Assembly: GCA_044222225.1 (NCBI GenBank)
Contig: JBGANR010000022.1
Span: 11,517-75,516, forward strand
Direction: 5' to 3'
Length of the DNA: 64,000 bases
From: JBGANR01 sp044222225
Lineage (GTDB): Bacteria; Actinomycetota; Actinomycetes; Mycobacteriales; Mycobacteriaceae
Under the pieces are notes generated by a model, which was not told the DNA's origin, did not search any database, and saw only the letters and a program-made list of their open reading frames with translations. Below are positions 18,898 to 29,994 of the stretch, one piece after another (within the stretch, counting starts at the first letter, position 1; every line of letters begins with the position of its first letter). The position numbers and the translations under genes are program-made.

Positions 18898-19344
18898 ATG
18901 ATCGACTGCGTGTTCTGCCGCATCATCGCGACCGTCGACGATCCGGCCCGACCCGGCGCCGAACCCGCACGCATCGTCGCGGCGGATGAGGACACCGTCG
19001 CCTTCCTCGACCACCGGCCGGTTCGACCGGGACACACTCTCGTCGTGCCGCGCCTGCACGTGGCGCGGCTCGCAGATCTCCCGCCCGACGCGGGTGGGCC
19101 GATGTTCCGCATGGGGCAGCGGATCGCGGCGGCGCTGAGCGTGGCCCCGGTTGCGGCCGACGGCGTCAATCTCGTGGTCAACGACGGCCGGGCCGCGATG
19201 CAGACGGTCTTCCACGTCCACCTGCACGTCATCCCGCGTCACCACGGTGACCGGCTGTCGCTTGCCAAGAGTCTCGTTACCCGCCGCGACACGGACGCGG
19301 ACGCCACCGCCGCGGCCCTGCGCGCGAGGCTCACCGCGAACTGA
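18898..19344 (+). CDS. HIT-family nucleotide hydrolase/transferase
   Basis: Cytoplasmic histidine-triad protein (HINT-like), probably a purine nucleoside phosphoramidase or adenylylated-substrate hydrolase. The triad His106-Val-His108-Leu-His110 is visible, followed by Val-Ile-Pro-Arg, and the N-terminal Cys-Val-Phe-Cys-Arg-Ile-Ile is typical of the family (here the two cysteines may be half of a zinc site). Length 148 is normal. ATG at 18898 was chosen; the GTG just before it is in the same frame. A CCTAGGCT stretch just upstream could act as a -10 for a leaderless transcript. Confidence 0.92.
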   Translation: MIDCVFCRIIATVDDPARPGAEPARIVAADEDTVAFLDHRPVRPGHTLVVPRLHVARLADLPPDAGGPMFRMGQRIAAALSVAPVAADGVNLVVNDGRAAMQTVFHVHLHVIPRHHGDRLSLAKSLVTRRDTDADATAAALRARLTAN

Positions 19345-19393
19345 GCTCGCCGCGACGAAAGTCTGTCTAGGACGAAGAACCCGGCTGTGCCGA

Positions 19394-19744
19394 TCACGCC
19401 ACCGAACGCGCCGACCGCTCTGTCACCACGTCGTCGTTCTCGTCGAAGAGCTCCACCCGCACATCAGGCAGAGCGTCGGCGATCACCGAGAAGACGTCGG
19501 CCGCCCACGCGTTGTGCCGCGTGTCCGGCATGGACGAACCGATGTTCACGCCGACGGTGCCAGCGTTCACGACACCACGGCTGAGATGAACACGACGACG
19601 GTCTGGCCAGACGAGGGTCCGTGCACCTGCCGTCTGCCCGTCGATCGATGCCGACTGCGGAAACCGCTGCGCAATGAGATCAGCGAGACGTTCGGCGTAT
19701 CCGACGGCCACTTGGCCGGTCATGATCAGGTCTGCGCGCGCCAT
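19394..19744 (-). CDS. Putative immunity protein of the CdiA-CT-like toxin
   Basis: A 116-residue protein I do not recognise by family. It has no signal peptide or membrane segment, and reads as a small alpha/beta cytoplasmic protein with an acidic C-terminal part (Asp-Glu-Asn-Asp-Asp near 100). The ATG lies 3 bp after the toxin stop codon with an excellent site GGGAGGTGG 6 bases upstream. Its place as the last gene directly after a PD-(D/E)xK toxin is the usual place of the cognate immunity gene; the role rests on position only. Confidence 0.6.
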   Translation of the reverse strand: MARADLIMTGQVAVGYAERLADLIAQRFPQSASIDGQTAGARTLVWPDRRRVHLSRGVVNAGTVGVNIGSSMPDTRHNAWAADVFSVIADALPDVRVELFDENDDVVTERSARSVA

Positions 19745-19747
19745 GTC

Positions 19748-20350
19748 TCACCACCTCCCGAACATCTCATCGTAGTCGCGTCCGATCACCCGAATGTATT
19801 TCGCCCTGTTCTCGGCGACGACGAGTTCCATCGCGGACAGCAGAGCGTCGGCGGGGATCTGAGATCGGATCGCGTTGACGTAGATATGCGCCGCACCCTG
19901 TTCGCTCCATACATCCGCGAGACGCTGAGCGAAGTTCGCCGCATTCGCCTTGGTCGATGTCTTGATCTCGGCAAGTACCGCGTCGACAGCGATATCCGGA
20001 GTCGCCGCTCCCGTGCGTTTCACGGCCAATGACGTCACGTTGCGCCCCTCGCTCAGCAGGACCTCGACGACGGCGTGCTCATCGCCGTCCAGGGGTCGCC
20101 CGACGCGCTCGTCGAGCCTCCCGACGATCCGATTCTCGAACCGGTACGCCTGTAGCCGAGCCACCCGCTCCAGCACCGCACCGAGCGGTATGTCCTGCTT
20201 GATACGGAGCCGCATGATGTGGTCCACCTCCCATTCCAGACGTCGCTCCCGCTCATCGTCGGAGTAGCCCCGGCCGCCACGAGACGGCGGCCGTACCCGC
20301 GGAACATGTCCGGTCGGCCCGCCCGATCGACCCTGACGCCGCTCAGGCAC
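19748..20350 (-). CDS. PD-(D/E)xK nuclease toxin, CdiA-CT tRNase-like
   Basis: A 200-residue protein with a basic Arg/Gly-rich first 35 residues, a helical segment (about 35-85) and a C-terminal nuclease-like domain (about 90-195). The core Thr-Pro-Asp119, Ala-Glu128-Ile-Lys130-Thr matches the spacing of PD-(D/E)xK enzymes, and the context resembles the C-terminal tRNase domains of CdiA contact-dependent inhibition toxins. The GTG start overlaps the end of the carrier-like gene by 8 bp and has GAGG 9 bases upstream. A longer upstream reading frame to 20593 would run antiparallel through carrier codons and was not used. Target (tRNA versus DNA) is not known. Confidence 0.65.
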   Translation of the reverse strand: MPERRQGRSGGPTGHVPRVRPPSRGGRGYSDDERERRLEWEVDHIMRLRIKQDIPLGAVLERVARLQAYRFENRIVGRLDERVGRPLDGDEHAVVEVLLSEGRNVTSLAVKRTGAATPDIAVDAVLAEIKTSTKANAANFAQRLADVWSEQGAAHIYVNAIRSQIPADALLSAMELVVAENRAKYIRVIGRDYDEMFGRW

Positions 20351-21485
20351 GGTCCGGATCCTCGGCGTCGTCCGCCGCCCCCACGACCGGCGGAACGACC
20401 CGAACCGGTTCGCCAAGGATCTCCTCGCCGGCCGCCCGATTGACGAGGTAGTGGGCCGGGCCCTGACGATCGTCCCGGCCGCGGCCGGCGACGGGAGCAC
20501 CCGCGTACGGCGCGGCACCGGGCCCGATGGCCGAGGGGGTCGCGCCGCGGAGCGGCGTGACCGGCGACGCCGGGACCGGTGGCACGACGACACCTCGGTT
20601 TCGGGCGAGCGCCTCCGTCGACGCCCGCGTCGGCGATCCGGCGGTCCCAGGAGTCGCCGCCGGCGTCACACCGAGCGTCAGACCGGGTGCTACGCCTCGG
20701 ACGGCGGCCATCGGCACCACGGCGGGCCCATCCGCGCGACCGCCGGGCGACCCGACGCCGGGGTCCGGCCCCGGTCCGGCACCGGGATCGGGGGCCGGAC
20801 CGGTGAGGTCGTCGATCCCGCCCGGTCCCGGCGCGTCCGCACCGCCGCCGATCCTGGACGGTGCCGCCGGTGCTCCTTCACGCGACGCGTCGTCGGTGGC
20901 GGAGACCGGCCGCGCAGGTCCGACGCCCGGCACGGGCTCGAGGCCCGGCGCGCCGCCGGGATCGACGACCGCCGAGCCGGCGCCCGGCGTCGCCGCGACC
21001 GCCGTGCCCGGGCCGACGTCCGTGCCACCGGCGTCCGAGCCGCCGAGATCGACGGGCGTCGGCGGCACGTAGCCCAGCCGGGGGTTGACCGTCGCGAGTG
21101 GTGCGCTGTACAGGGCTGCGGCGGCGTTCCTGGTCGAGGCGGGAAGCGGCAGCAGCGGCATCGACGCGGCGGCCGTCGACAGCGCGTTTCCGATGTCGGT
21201 GATCGCGGCCGCCACCGGCCCCGCGAGATCACCCGCCTCCATCGCGGCGCCGGCCGCCCGCTCGGCCGAGCCGAGAGCGGCCGCCGCGGCGTCACCACGA
21301 CCGCGGCCCACCGTCTCACGCATGACCCGGAGGAAGTCCGCCGCCGCCGTCTGCACCGTGTCGGCGACGGTCGCCACCGCCCGCGCGTCGCCCGACGCGC
21401 CCGCGGCGTCGAGCGCGCCGAGGATCGCCGCGATCTCCGCCGTCGACAGCGTCGCCCAGTCCGTGGGAACCACCGGCTCGACCAT
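20343..21485 (-). CDS. PPE/WXG-like helical protein with Pro/Gly linker, putative toxin carrier
   Basis: A 380-residue protein. Residues 1-115 are an Ala-rich helical hairpin beginning Thr-Asp-Trp-Ala-Thr-Leu-Ser, like the N-terminal domains of type VII secretion substrates. Residues about 115-340 are a low-complexity Gly/Pro/Ala linker. The last 40 residues contain His-Tyr-Leu-Val-Asn-Arg-Ala and Val-Val-Pro-Pro-Val-Val-Gly, resembling the ends of mycobacterial ESX-associated proteins as I recall them. I see no YxxxD/E secretion signal. GGGAGGGGG precedes the ATG. Together with the overlapping nuclease gene it looks like a polymorphic toxin split into carrier and toxin chains; export by an ESX system is inference. 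Confidence 0.6.
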   Translation of the reverse strand: MVEPVVPTDWATLSTAEIAAILGALDAAGASGDARAVATVADTVQTAAADFLRVMRETVGRGRGDAAAAALGSAERAAGAAMEAGDLAGPVAAAITDIGNALSTAAASMPLLPLPASTRNAAAALYSAPLATVNPRLGYVPPTPVDLGGSDAGGTDVGPGTAVAATPGAGSAVVDPGGAPGLEPVPGVGPARPVSATDDASREGAPAAPSRIGGGADAPGPGGIDDLTGPAPDPGAGPGPDPGVGSPGGRADGPAVVPMAAVRGVAPGLTLGVTPAATPGTAGSPTRASTEALARNRGVVVPPVPASPVTPLRGATPSAIGPGAAPYAGAPVAGRGRDDRQGPAHYLVNRAAGEEILGEPVRVVPPVVGAADDAEDPDRA

Positions 21486-21625
21486 CCCCGCCCCCTCCCG
21501 CGCCGCACTGCCGGAGACGAGGCGCAGTACTTAGACGCGAGGGCGGGCCGATCCGGTTCCCTGAACGACGAAACTCACCGTGCCCGCACGAGCCGCGCCG
21601 CACGAGCGCGCGGCATCGAGGCGTG

Positions 21626-24600
21626 TCACTCCCGCAGGAGGTCGATCGGCTGCCAGCCGTCGTCCCCGGCAGCCTCGGCGTCACTCACCGAGTTCGGTTC
21701 GACCCCCCGGGCCGCCAGCGCCTGCCACAGACCGTCGAGCGCGGCGTCGCGGTCGAGGAGATACTCCGACTCACGCACCCGCCAGAACCGCCAGCCGCAC
21801 CGCCGCAGCTCACGCTCACGCTCCATGTCGGCGCGCGCCTGCTCGGCCGTGGTCCGGAACTCGTCACCGTCGCATTCGACGGCGAGGCGGCCCTTCGCGC
21901 CCGTCACGACGAGGTCGATGACGCGGTGATTGACCTCGACCTTCGGTGTCACGTAGAAGCCGCGGTCGGCGAGCTCGCGGAAGACGAGTTGCTCGTAGAG
22001 GCTGTCGAAGGGTTCGCGACGCTCGTCGGCGGGCACGTCCTTCGGCATCGGCGGCGCGACGGCGGCCGTCGTCTTCTCGACATAACCCAGCAACGAGGCC
22101 CGCAGGTCGTTCGGCTTGAGCTGCTCGATCCCCACCGAGTGGAACAGCCACAGCTGATCCATCGCCCGCGACGTCGCGACGTTGAACCGCCGCTGCGACT
22201 CGCTGCGGGTCAGCGCCACCCACGTCCGGTCGCCGGAGACCACCATCCCCATGAAGACGACGTTGCGCTCGTCGCCCTGGAAGTCGGGCGGCGTACCGAC
22301 GCGGATCCGGCGTTCGATCCAATCGACGGCCGAGATCTTCTCCCGCAGCCGACGGTAGATGAGGTCGACCTGTCGCTGTCCCTGCAGCACGACGACGCCC
22401 ATCGTGAGCCCGGCGTAGGCCGGATCGGCGATGGCCGCCGCGACGGCGTCGACGATCGCGTCGGCCTCCTTCCGGTTGACCAGCGCGCCGGCCTTGCCGG
22501 TGACCTCGGCGTCCGGGACGAACGTCGCCCGCAGCGGCGGCAGCCGTTCGGCGCCGAACTGCCGCACCGGTACCAACGGCGCGTCCGGGTAGAACTGCCG
22601 CGACGAGTACTCGATGATCTCGGGCATCGACCGGAAGTGCTCTCGCAGTCGCACGACGTGTCCGAAACGGGACCGCAGCAGCGAGAAGAGGTTCGACCGC
22701 GGGGTGAAGCTGTCGCGCATGTAACGCGGGATGTCGGGGAGCTTGGCGTCGAGCGCGGCGAAGACCTCGTCCAACGCCGCGCCGCGGAAGCCCGGCGGGG
22801 CGCACTGCCGGTCGTCGCCGACGACGATGACCCGCGGCGCCAGCCACAGCAGGAACAGGCTCGAGATGTCGGCCTGGCTCGCCTCGTCGACGATGACGAC
22901 GTCGAACGCGCCCGGCTCGGGCGCGATGGTCGTCACGACGTGCGAGATCGGCATGATCCAGGCCGGCACGGCCGTCCGCGCCTGCCCCATCGCCGACGCC
23001 GCCGCCGCCCGGAAGCGCTCGGCGTGCTTGCCCGAGCCCTTGCCGAGGTTGGTCAGGTGATCGCGGTAGGACTGCAAGGCCTGCGACTGCTCGACCGTCA
23101 TCCGCTCCAGGCACTCCTGCCACGCGCACGCACCGGCGAGCTGGGCCGTCAGCTGCGAGACGTCGGCCTCGACGGCGTCGAGGGCGGCGCTGAGCGCGCC
23201 CTCACGTCCCGGATCGCTGTTGTCCCGCGCCCAGGTGTCGGCGCGTCGCCACGCCCACGCGGCATCGATCTCGCGGGCCCGATCGGCCCACGACGCGTCC
23301 TCGTAGGTCTCCTCGACGAGAGCGCACAGCGCCGGCGCCTTGTTCCGCAGCCGCAGCAGCAGCAGGTCGAGCGCACCCTGGGAGTCCCGTTCGGCACGCG
23401 CGGCGTTGAAGGCGCGCCGGGCCGTCTGGATCGCGGTCGGGTTCGAGCCGCGCAGCGCGGCGACGAGCGCGTCACCCTCGGCCGACGGCCCCTTCTCCAC
23501 CTCCGCGGACAGCGCCGTCGCCGCCCGGTCGAGCTCCGCACGGGCGAGGACGCCGTCGTTCGCGGCCGCGATCGCCCCGGCCTGCCTGGCCACCTCCTCG
23601 ACCTCGTCGAGGCTCTTGGGACGCGGCCCGCCGGGCGAGATCGACTCCAGCTCGTGCACCAGGGTGTCCCGCCAGTAGACGAGCTCGCTGATCCAGCGCA
23701 GTTGCTGGTCGAGCCGCACGAGCCGGCCGATGTTCGCCGTCCGCGAGCCGGTGTCGTCCAGCTCCAGACCGAGATCGGCATATCGCTCGCGCGCCGTCTG
23801 GACGACGTCGACGACGGCCAGGTGATCGGCGACGGCCCGCATCGCGGCGGCGTCCTCCGGGGGCCGGCCGTCGACGGTGACGGCGACGCGAAGATCCTCG
23901 ACGGCCTTGCGCGGCGCAGGCTTGCGAAACCGCGGACGCCATTGCCCGCCCGCCTCGAGGAACTCGGCGGCATCGGTGAAGACGGCGCGTTCCCGCGGCC
24001 CGGTACGGGCCACCTCGACGTTCGTCGTCGCCAGCTTGCGGTCCAGCGCCTCGGCGGCCTCGACGCTCTCCGACAGCTCCCCGACGCGGCTCCAGACGTA
24101 ACTGGCGTCGCCGGACAGGACGTCCTCGGCGAGCTGCTGCAGCCGGGGTGAATACGACCGCACCTCCCCGACCGCCTGGCTCAGGTGATCGCAATAGCCG
24201 CGGACGGCCGTCAGCCGCGCGCTGTCGATGCCGGTGAGGATCGACAGCAGCGAGCCGCTGCCCACCATCTTCTCGCGCGGCGCGGCCGCGATCCGCTCGC
24301 AGATGTCGTCGACGGCCAGCGCGTCCGGCAGCAGCGCGTCGAGATCGGGCAGGCTGTGCGAGAGCCGGTCCCGCCAGGACGGCTGCCGGGCCTGCAGCAG
24401 GCCGATGAGCCGGGTGTACTCGCCTCCGCCGAGCGGTGAGCGCTCGCCGTCGAGCGGTCCGGGCAGCCAGGTGTACGTCTGGGCGCCGGCGACGACGCGC
24501 CGGACGACCTCGGCGGGCGTGCCGCTGTAGCCGTCGGCGACGTCCACCGAGCGTGTCTCGGACTCCCGCAGCCGCCAGATGTCGGCGAGGATCCGCTCCC

Positions 24601-25972
24601 GCTTGGCCCGGGCCTGATCCCGCAGGCTGCGCAGGTTCTTGATCTCCGAGCTCGCCGTCTTCGCCGAGTAGGCGCCCTTGGCGTCGGCGATCGCCTCGAC
24701 CGCGGCGACGATCTCGGCGGTGCCGTCCCGAGCGACGTCCGAGAGCGGCACGGCGAGTCCCGCGACCTCGGCGGGCAGCTTGTCGTGCAGCACGTGCAGC
24801 GCCTGCGCCTTCTCGCTGACGACGAGCACCCGCTGCCCCTTGGCGAGCAGGGCCGAGACGAGATTGGCGATGGTATGGGTCTTGCCGGTACCGGGCGGTC
24901 CCTCGACGACGACGCCGGAGTCGAGACCCAACTGGGCGAGGATCTCGCGCTGTTCGGCATTGGAGACGAGCGGGTAGAGCGCGTCCTCGACGAGCTCGGC
25001 CGGTGACAGCGCCCCGGACGCCGCCAGACGCGCCATCCGCTCGGGCGCCTCGATCGGCTCGACGAGCTGCGCGAGCCCGATCGGCACCTCGGTGTGCTCG
25101 TGCCGCAGCGCGGCGATCATCGCGCGGTAGTAGTCGAGCAGCGGGCCGGAACTGCGTCGCCGCAGCACGAGCGCCGGGCTGTCGGTGAAGGACACGTCCC
25201 CGCCCTCGGGCAGGCGCGCGGCGAGCCCGGCGACGAACTCGGCGGCCGCCGGGGCGAGCGGCGAGGCGACCGTGCGAGCGAGGTCCTCGGCGTCGCCCGC
25301 GATCTCGGCGGCGCCGAAACCCTTGTAGGCGGCGAGCAGCTGCAGATCGCGGAGCTCCGGCACCGAACCCGACGCCAGCCGCAGCCGCACGATCCGCCGC
25401 GACGGGTCGCGCTCGGCGACCACGGGCTGGCTGACGACGTGCGTCCGGATGGCGTTCTCGGCCTCGTCGTCAGCCCGCTCCCCGACGTCGCGGCCGACGG
25501 TGAGCAGCCCCGAGCACAGCACGAGTTCGACGGATTCCGGACGCTCGGCGAGCTCGTCGAGCATCTGGGACACGTGATCGTAGGATTCCCGGGCGCCCTG
25601 GCCCGCGTCCGCCTGTTCCCGGGTCGATTCCGCGGGACCCGTCTCCGCGGCGATCGTGAGGGACACCTCGCCCGGCGTCGCCTCGGTGTCGGCGACGATG
25701 CCCGCGCCGTCGAGCCACAGCACCGACTCCTGGTCGGCGACGTCGCGGATGACGACCGAGCGGGCCTGTACGAGTTCCCGGATGAACTGCAGCAGCCGCA
25801 GCACGCGGGAGCGGCGGTCGTCCTCGGTCGACCGATGCGCCGCCCGCCACACGGGTGCCGACGCGCCGGCCGCCGCGTCCGTCGAATCGCTCGACGTCGC
25901 GTCCGCCGGGTCATCAGGCGCCGCGCCAGCCACGTCTTCGGGTGGAGCCGCGCCAATCGGGGTTTCGGTCAT
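21626..25972 (-). CDS. SF1 (Upf1-like) helicase with C-terminal Vsr/DUF559-type nuclease domain
   Basis: A 1448-residue protein. After an acidic Ala/Asp-rich N-terminus, the first helicase half has Walker A Gly-Pro-Pro-Gly-Thr-Gly-Lys-Thr (near 357). A long inserted region, partly coiled coil, follows, and the second half has the Walker B/DEAD-like Val-Asp-Glu-Ala-Ser-Gln (near 1029) and motifs of the AAA_11/AAA_12 pair. The last 100 residues carry Glu-Cys-Asp-Gly-Asp-Glu, Ala-Arg-Ala-Asp-Met-Glu-Arg and Gly-Trp-Arg-Phe-Trp-Arg-Val, the pattern of Vsr-like REase_MTES_1575 domains. Such helicase-nuclease fusions are suspected in DNA or RNA defence. The ATG at 25972 has AAGG 8 bases upstream. 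Confidence 0.85.
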   Translation of the reverse strand: MTETPIGAAPPEDVAGAAPDDPADATSSDSTDAAAGASAPVWRAAHRSTEDDRRSRVLRLLQFIRELVQARSVVIRDVADQESVLWLDGAGIVADTEATPGEVSLTIAAETGPAESTREQADAGQGARESYDHVSQMLDELAERPESVELVLCSGLLTVGRDVGERADDEAENAIRTHVVSQPVVAERDPSRRIVRLRLASGSVPELRDLQLLAAYKGFGAAEIAGDAEDLARTVASPLAPAAAEFVAGLAARLPEGGDVSFTDSPALVLRRRSSGPLLDYYRAMIAALRHEHTEVPIGLAQLVEPIEAPERMARLAASGALSPAELVEDALYPLVSNAEQREILAQLGLDSGVVVEGPPGTGKTHTIANLVSALLAKGQRVLVVSEKAQALHVLHDKLPAEVAGLAVPLSDVARDGTAEIVAAVEAIADAKGAYSAKTASSEIKNLRSLRDQARAKRERILADIWRLRESETRSVDVADGYSGTPAEVVRRVVAGAQTYTWLPGPLDGERSPLGGGEYTRLIGLLQARQPSWRDRLSHSLPDLDALLPDALAVDDICERIAAAPREKMVGSGSLLSILTGIDSARLTAVRGYCDHLSQAVGEVRSYSPRLQQLAEDVLSGDASYVWSRVGELSESVEAAEALDRKLATTNVEVARTGPRERAVFTDAAEFLEAGGQWRPRFRKPAPRKAVEDLRVAVTVDGRPPEDAAAMRAVADHLAVVDVVQTARERYADLGLELDDTGSRTANIGRLVRLDQQLRWISELVYWRDTLVHELESISPGGPRPKSLDEVEEVARQAGAIAAANDGVLARAELDRAATALSAEVEKGPSAEGDALVAALRGSNPTAIQTARRAFNAARAERDSQGALDLLLLRLRNKAPALCALVEETYEDASWADRAREIDAAWAWRRADTWARDNSDPGREGALSAALDAVEADVSQLTAQLAGACAWQECLERMTVEQSQALQSYRDHLTNLGKGSGKHAERFRAAAASAMGQARTAVPAWIMPISHVVTTIAPEPGAFDVVIVDEASQADISSLFLLWLAPRVIVVGDDRQCAPPGFRGAALDEVFAALDAKLPDIPRYMRDSFTPRSNLFSLLRSRFGHVVRLREHFRSMPEIIEYSSRQFYPDAPLVPVRQFGAERLPPLRATFVPDAEVTGKAGALVNRKEADAIVDAVAAAIADPAYAGLTMGVVVLQGQRQVDLIYRRLREKISAVDWIERRIRVGTPPDFQGDERNVVFMGMVVSGDRTWVALTRSESQRRFNVATSRAMDQLWLFHSVGIEQLKPNDLRASLLGYVEKTTAAVAPPMPKDVPADERREPFDSLYEQLVFRELADRGFYVTPKVEVNHRVIDLVVTGAKGRLAVECDGDEFRTTAEQARADMERERELRRCGWRFWRVRESEYLLDRDAALDGLWQALAARGVEPNSVSDAEAAGDDGWQPIDLLRE

Positions 25973-26210
25973 CGCGCCTTCTCGGTGTGCACCAGGTCTC
26001 CGACGAGCACCCGCCGGCGACGAGCTCTCACCGGCAGACGCTCCCCGATGTCCATCGGCGGCTGCCGACGGACCTGTAGGTCTCGTTGAGGTTGACACTC
26101 GCACCTCAACGGGGAAGGTTACCCGGTGCCCCCCACCGCTCCGCTACCGATCGGTCAGCCATGTCCGGCCGGTGTCGGCGTCCACTCGCGCGGACGCCGA
26201 CCGCCGGACG

Positions 26211-27938
26211 TCAGGCGCGCGGCCGGGCGCGATCGCTGGGGCGGAAGGCCGAGTTGCTCACCTTCGGACCCCGGGAGGCCGCCCGCGTCCGCGGCGTGCC
26301 CTCGTCCTTGCGCAGGGCGATGGGGACGCCGGCGATCCGGGTCGCCTTGAGTCCGTTCAACGCCTCACGGCTCAGATCCCGCGGCAGTTCGACCAGCGTG
26401 TGGTCGTGCCGGATGCTGATGTGACCGAAGTCGCGGCGCGACAGGCCGCCCTCGTTGGCGATCGCGCCGACGATCGCGCCCGGCGTCACGCGATTGCGCT
26501 TGCCGACCGCGATCCGGTAGGTCGCCAGGCCGCCGGTGCCGCCCGGAACACTCGAGCGCTCACGGCGCTCGCGCTCCTGCACGGCGCCACGCGGCGGATC
26601 CGGCGGCAGGAAGAACGATCCGTCCCGCGTCTCGAGCGCCAGCGCCGCGGCGACGTCGGCCATGGCCACGTCGTTGGCCCGGGCGTACTCCTCGACGAGC
26701 TTGCGGAAGGTGTCCAGGTCGCCCGACGCCAGGTTCTCGGTGATCGACTCACCGAACTTCGCGACGCGCTGCGCGTTGACGTCGTCGACCGACGGCAGGT
26801 CGATCTCCTGGAGCGGCTGCCGCGTGGCGCGCTCGATCGCACGGAGCATGTGGCGCTCCCGCGGCGAGACGAAGAGCAGCGCGTCGCCCTCGCGGCCTGC
26901 GCGGCCGGTGCGGCCGATGCGGTGGACGTACGACTCGGTGTCGTGTGGGATGTCGTAGTTGACCACCTGGCTGATCCGCGTCACGTCGAGACCGCGGGCC
27001 GCGACGTCGGTGGCCACGAGGATGTCGAGCACCCCGTCGCGCAGCTGGCCGATCGTCCGCTCACGCTGTGCCTGAGCGAGGTCGCCGTTGATGGCGGCGG
27101 CCGAGAAGCCCCTGGCGCGCAGCTTCTCCGCGAGTTCTTCGGTGGCCTGCTTCGTCCGGACGAAGACGATCATCGCGTCGAAGTCGGTGACCTCGAGGAC
27201 ACGGGTGAGCGCGTCGAGCTTGCGCTGGTGGGAGACCTGCAGATAGCGCTGCGTGATGTTCGTGGCCGTCGTGGTCTTCGCCTCGACGGTGACCTCGGCC
27301 GGATTGTCGAGGTACTTCTGCGCCAGGCGCCCGATCGCGCGCGGCATCGTCGCCGAGAACAGCGCGACCTGCTTACCCTTCGGGGTGTCGGCGAGGATCC
27401 GCTCGACGTCCTCCTGGAAGCCCATCGTCAGCATCTCGTCGGCCTCGTCGAGGACGAGGAAGCGCAGCTTCGACAGGTCGAGGGTGCCCCGCTCGAGGTG
27501 GTCGATGACGCGGCCCGGCGTCCCGACGACCACCTGGGCCCCGCGCCGGAGCCCGGCGAGCTGGACCCCGTAGCTCTGACCGCCGTAGATCGGCAGCACG
27601 CGGACCCCGCGCAGATGCGAGGAGTACTTGCCGAAGGCCTCCGAGACCTGCAGCGCGAGCTCACGCGTCGGCGCGAGGACGAGCGCCTGCGGCTCGGTCT
27701 GGTCGGGGTCGAGGCGGGAGAGGATCGGCACCGCGAAGGCGGCGGTCTTACCGGTGCCGGTCTGCGCGAGCCCGACGACGTCACGACCCTCGAGGAGGAT
27801 CGGAATCGTCTGCGCCTGGATCGGCGAGGGGGTCTCGTAACCGACGTCCGAGATCGCACGCAGCACGGCGTCGTCGATGTCGAGGTCGGCGAAGGTCACG
27901 GATGCGGTGCGCGCGGCGGCGTCATCGTCGTTCGTCAT
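26211..27938 (-). CDS. deaD: DEAD-box ATP-dependent RNA helicase (DeaD/CsdA)
   Basis: Cytoplasmic RNA helicase for ribosome assembly and RNA turnover, often cold-induced. The 575 residues show the Q motif (Pro-Ser-Pro-Ile-Gln, 37-41), Walker A Ala-Gln-Thr-Gly-Thr-Gly-Lys-Thr (59-66 region), Pro-Thr-Arg-Glu-Leu-Ala, Asp164-Glu-Ala-Asp167, Ser-Ala-Thr and His-Arg-Ile-Gly-Arg-Thr-Gly-Arg. The C-terminal quarter has the DbpA-type RNA-binding domain, ending in a basic Arg/Ala tail. It is transcribed alone, divergent from the acyl-CoA synthetase gene; the ATG start is standard. Confidence 0.95.
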   Translation of the reverse strand: MTNDDDAAARTASVTFADLDIDDAVLRAISDVGYETPSPIQAQTIPILLEGRDVVGLAQTGTGKTAAFAVPILSRLDPDQTEPQALVLAPTRELALQVSEAFGKYSSHLRGVRVLPIYGGQSYGVQLAGLRRGAQVVVGTPGRVIDHLERGTLDLSKLRFLVLDEADEMLTMGFQEDVERILADTPKGKQVALFSATMPRAIGRLAQKYLDNPAEVTVEAKTTTATNITQRYLQVSHQRKLDALTRVLEVTDFDAMIVFVRTKQATEELAEKLRARGFSAAAINGDLAQAQRERTIGQLRDGVLDILVATDVAARGLDVTRISQVVNYDIPHDTESYVHRIGRTGRAGREGDALLFVSPRERHMLRAIERATRQPLQEIDLPSVDDVNAQRVAKFGESITENLASGDLDTFRKLVEEYARANDVAMADVAAALALETRDGSFFLPPDPPRGAVQERERRERSSVPGGTGGLATYRIAVGKRNRVTPGAIVGAIANEGGLSRRDFGHISIRHDHTLVELPRDLSREALNGLKATRIAGVPIALRKDEGTPRTRAASRGPKVSNSAFRPSDRARPRA

Positions 27939-28135
27939 TGTCGTCCCAGCGTAGTCGGTCCCCGATCGCCCGGGAAACAGCGATCCGGACCCGGGGCTCC
28001 AATCCGGACACTCGTTGCCGTAACCTTAGTCACAGGCACTCCAAACCTAATTCACACGTCCGCGCTCCGGGCCGCAGGGCCGCCGGCCGGGCGGCCGGAG
28101 GTCGGCGTCGTGAATGACCCACCAGGAGGTAGTAC

Positions 28136-29923
<1,788 letters not shown>

Positions 29924-29932
29924 CCGCTCCGG

Positions 29933-29963
29933 GCGGTCGTCGGGTCCGAGGCCCGACGACCGC
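29933..29963 (+). terminator. Hairpin terminator after the acyl-CoA ligase gene
   Basis: A perfect 12-bp stem (29933-29944 with 29952-29963) and a 7-base loop, starting 10 bases after the stop codon. No T-run follows. Confidence 0.7.
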
Positions 29964-29994
29964 CGCGCGCGGACGTCTTATGCTTGACGGGCAC

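Noticed and set aside
20451..21929. Plus-strand frame across the carrier gene and the helicase end
   Set aside because: Arg-rich translation spanning two genes and an intergenic region; no RBS and no family resemblance.
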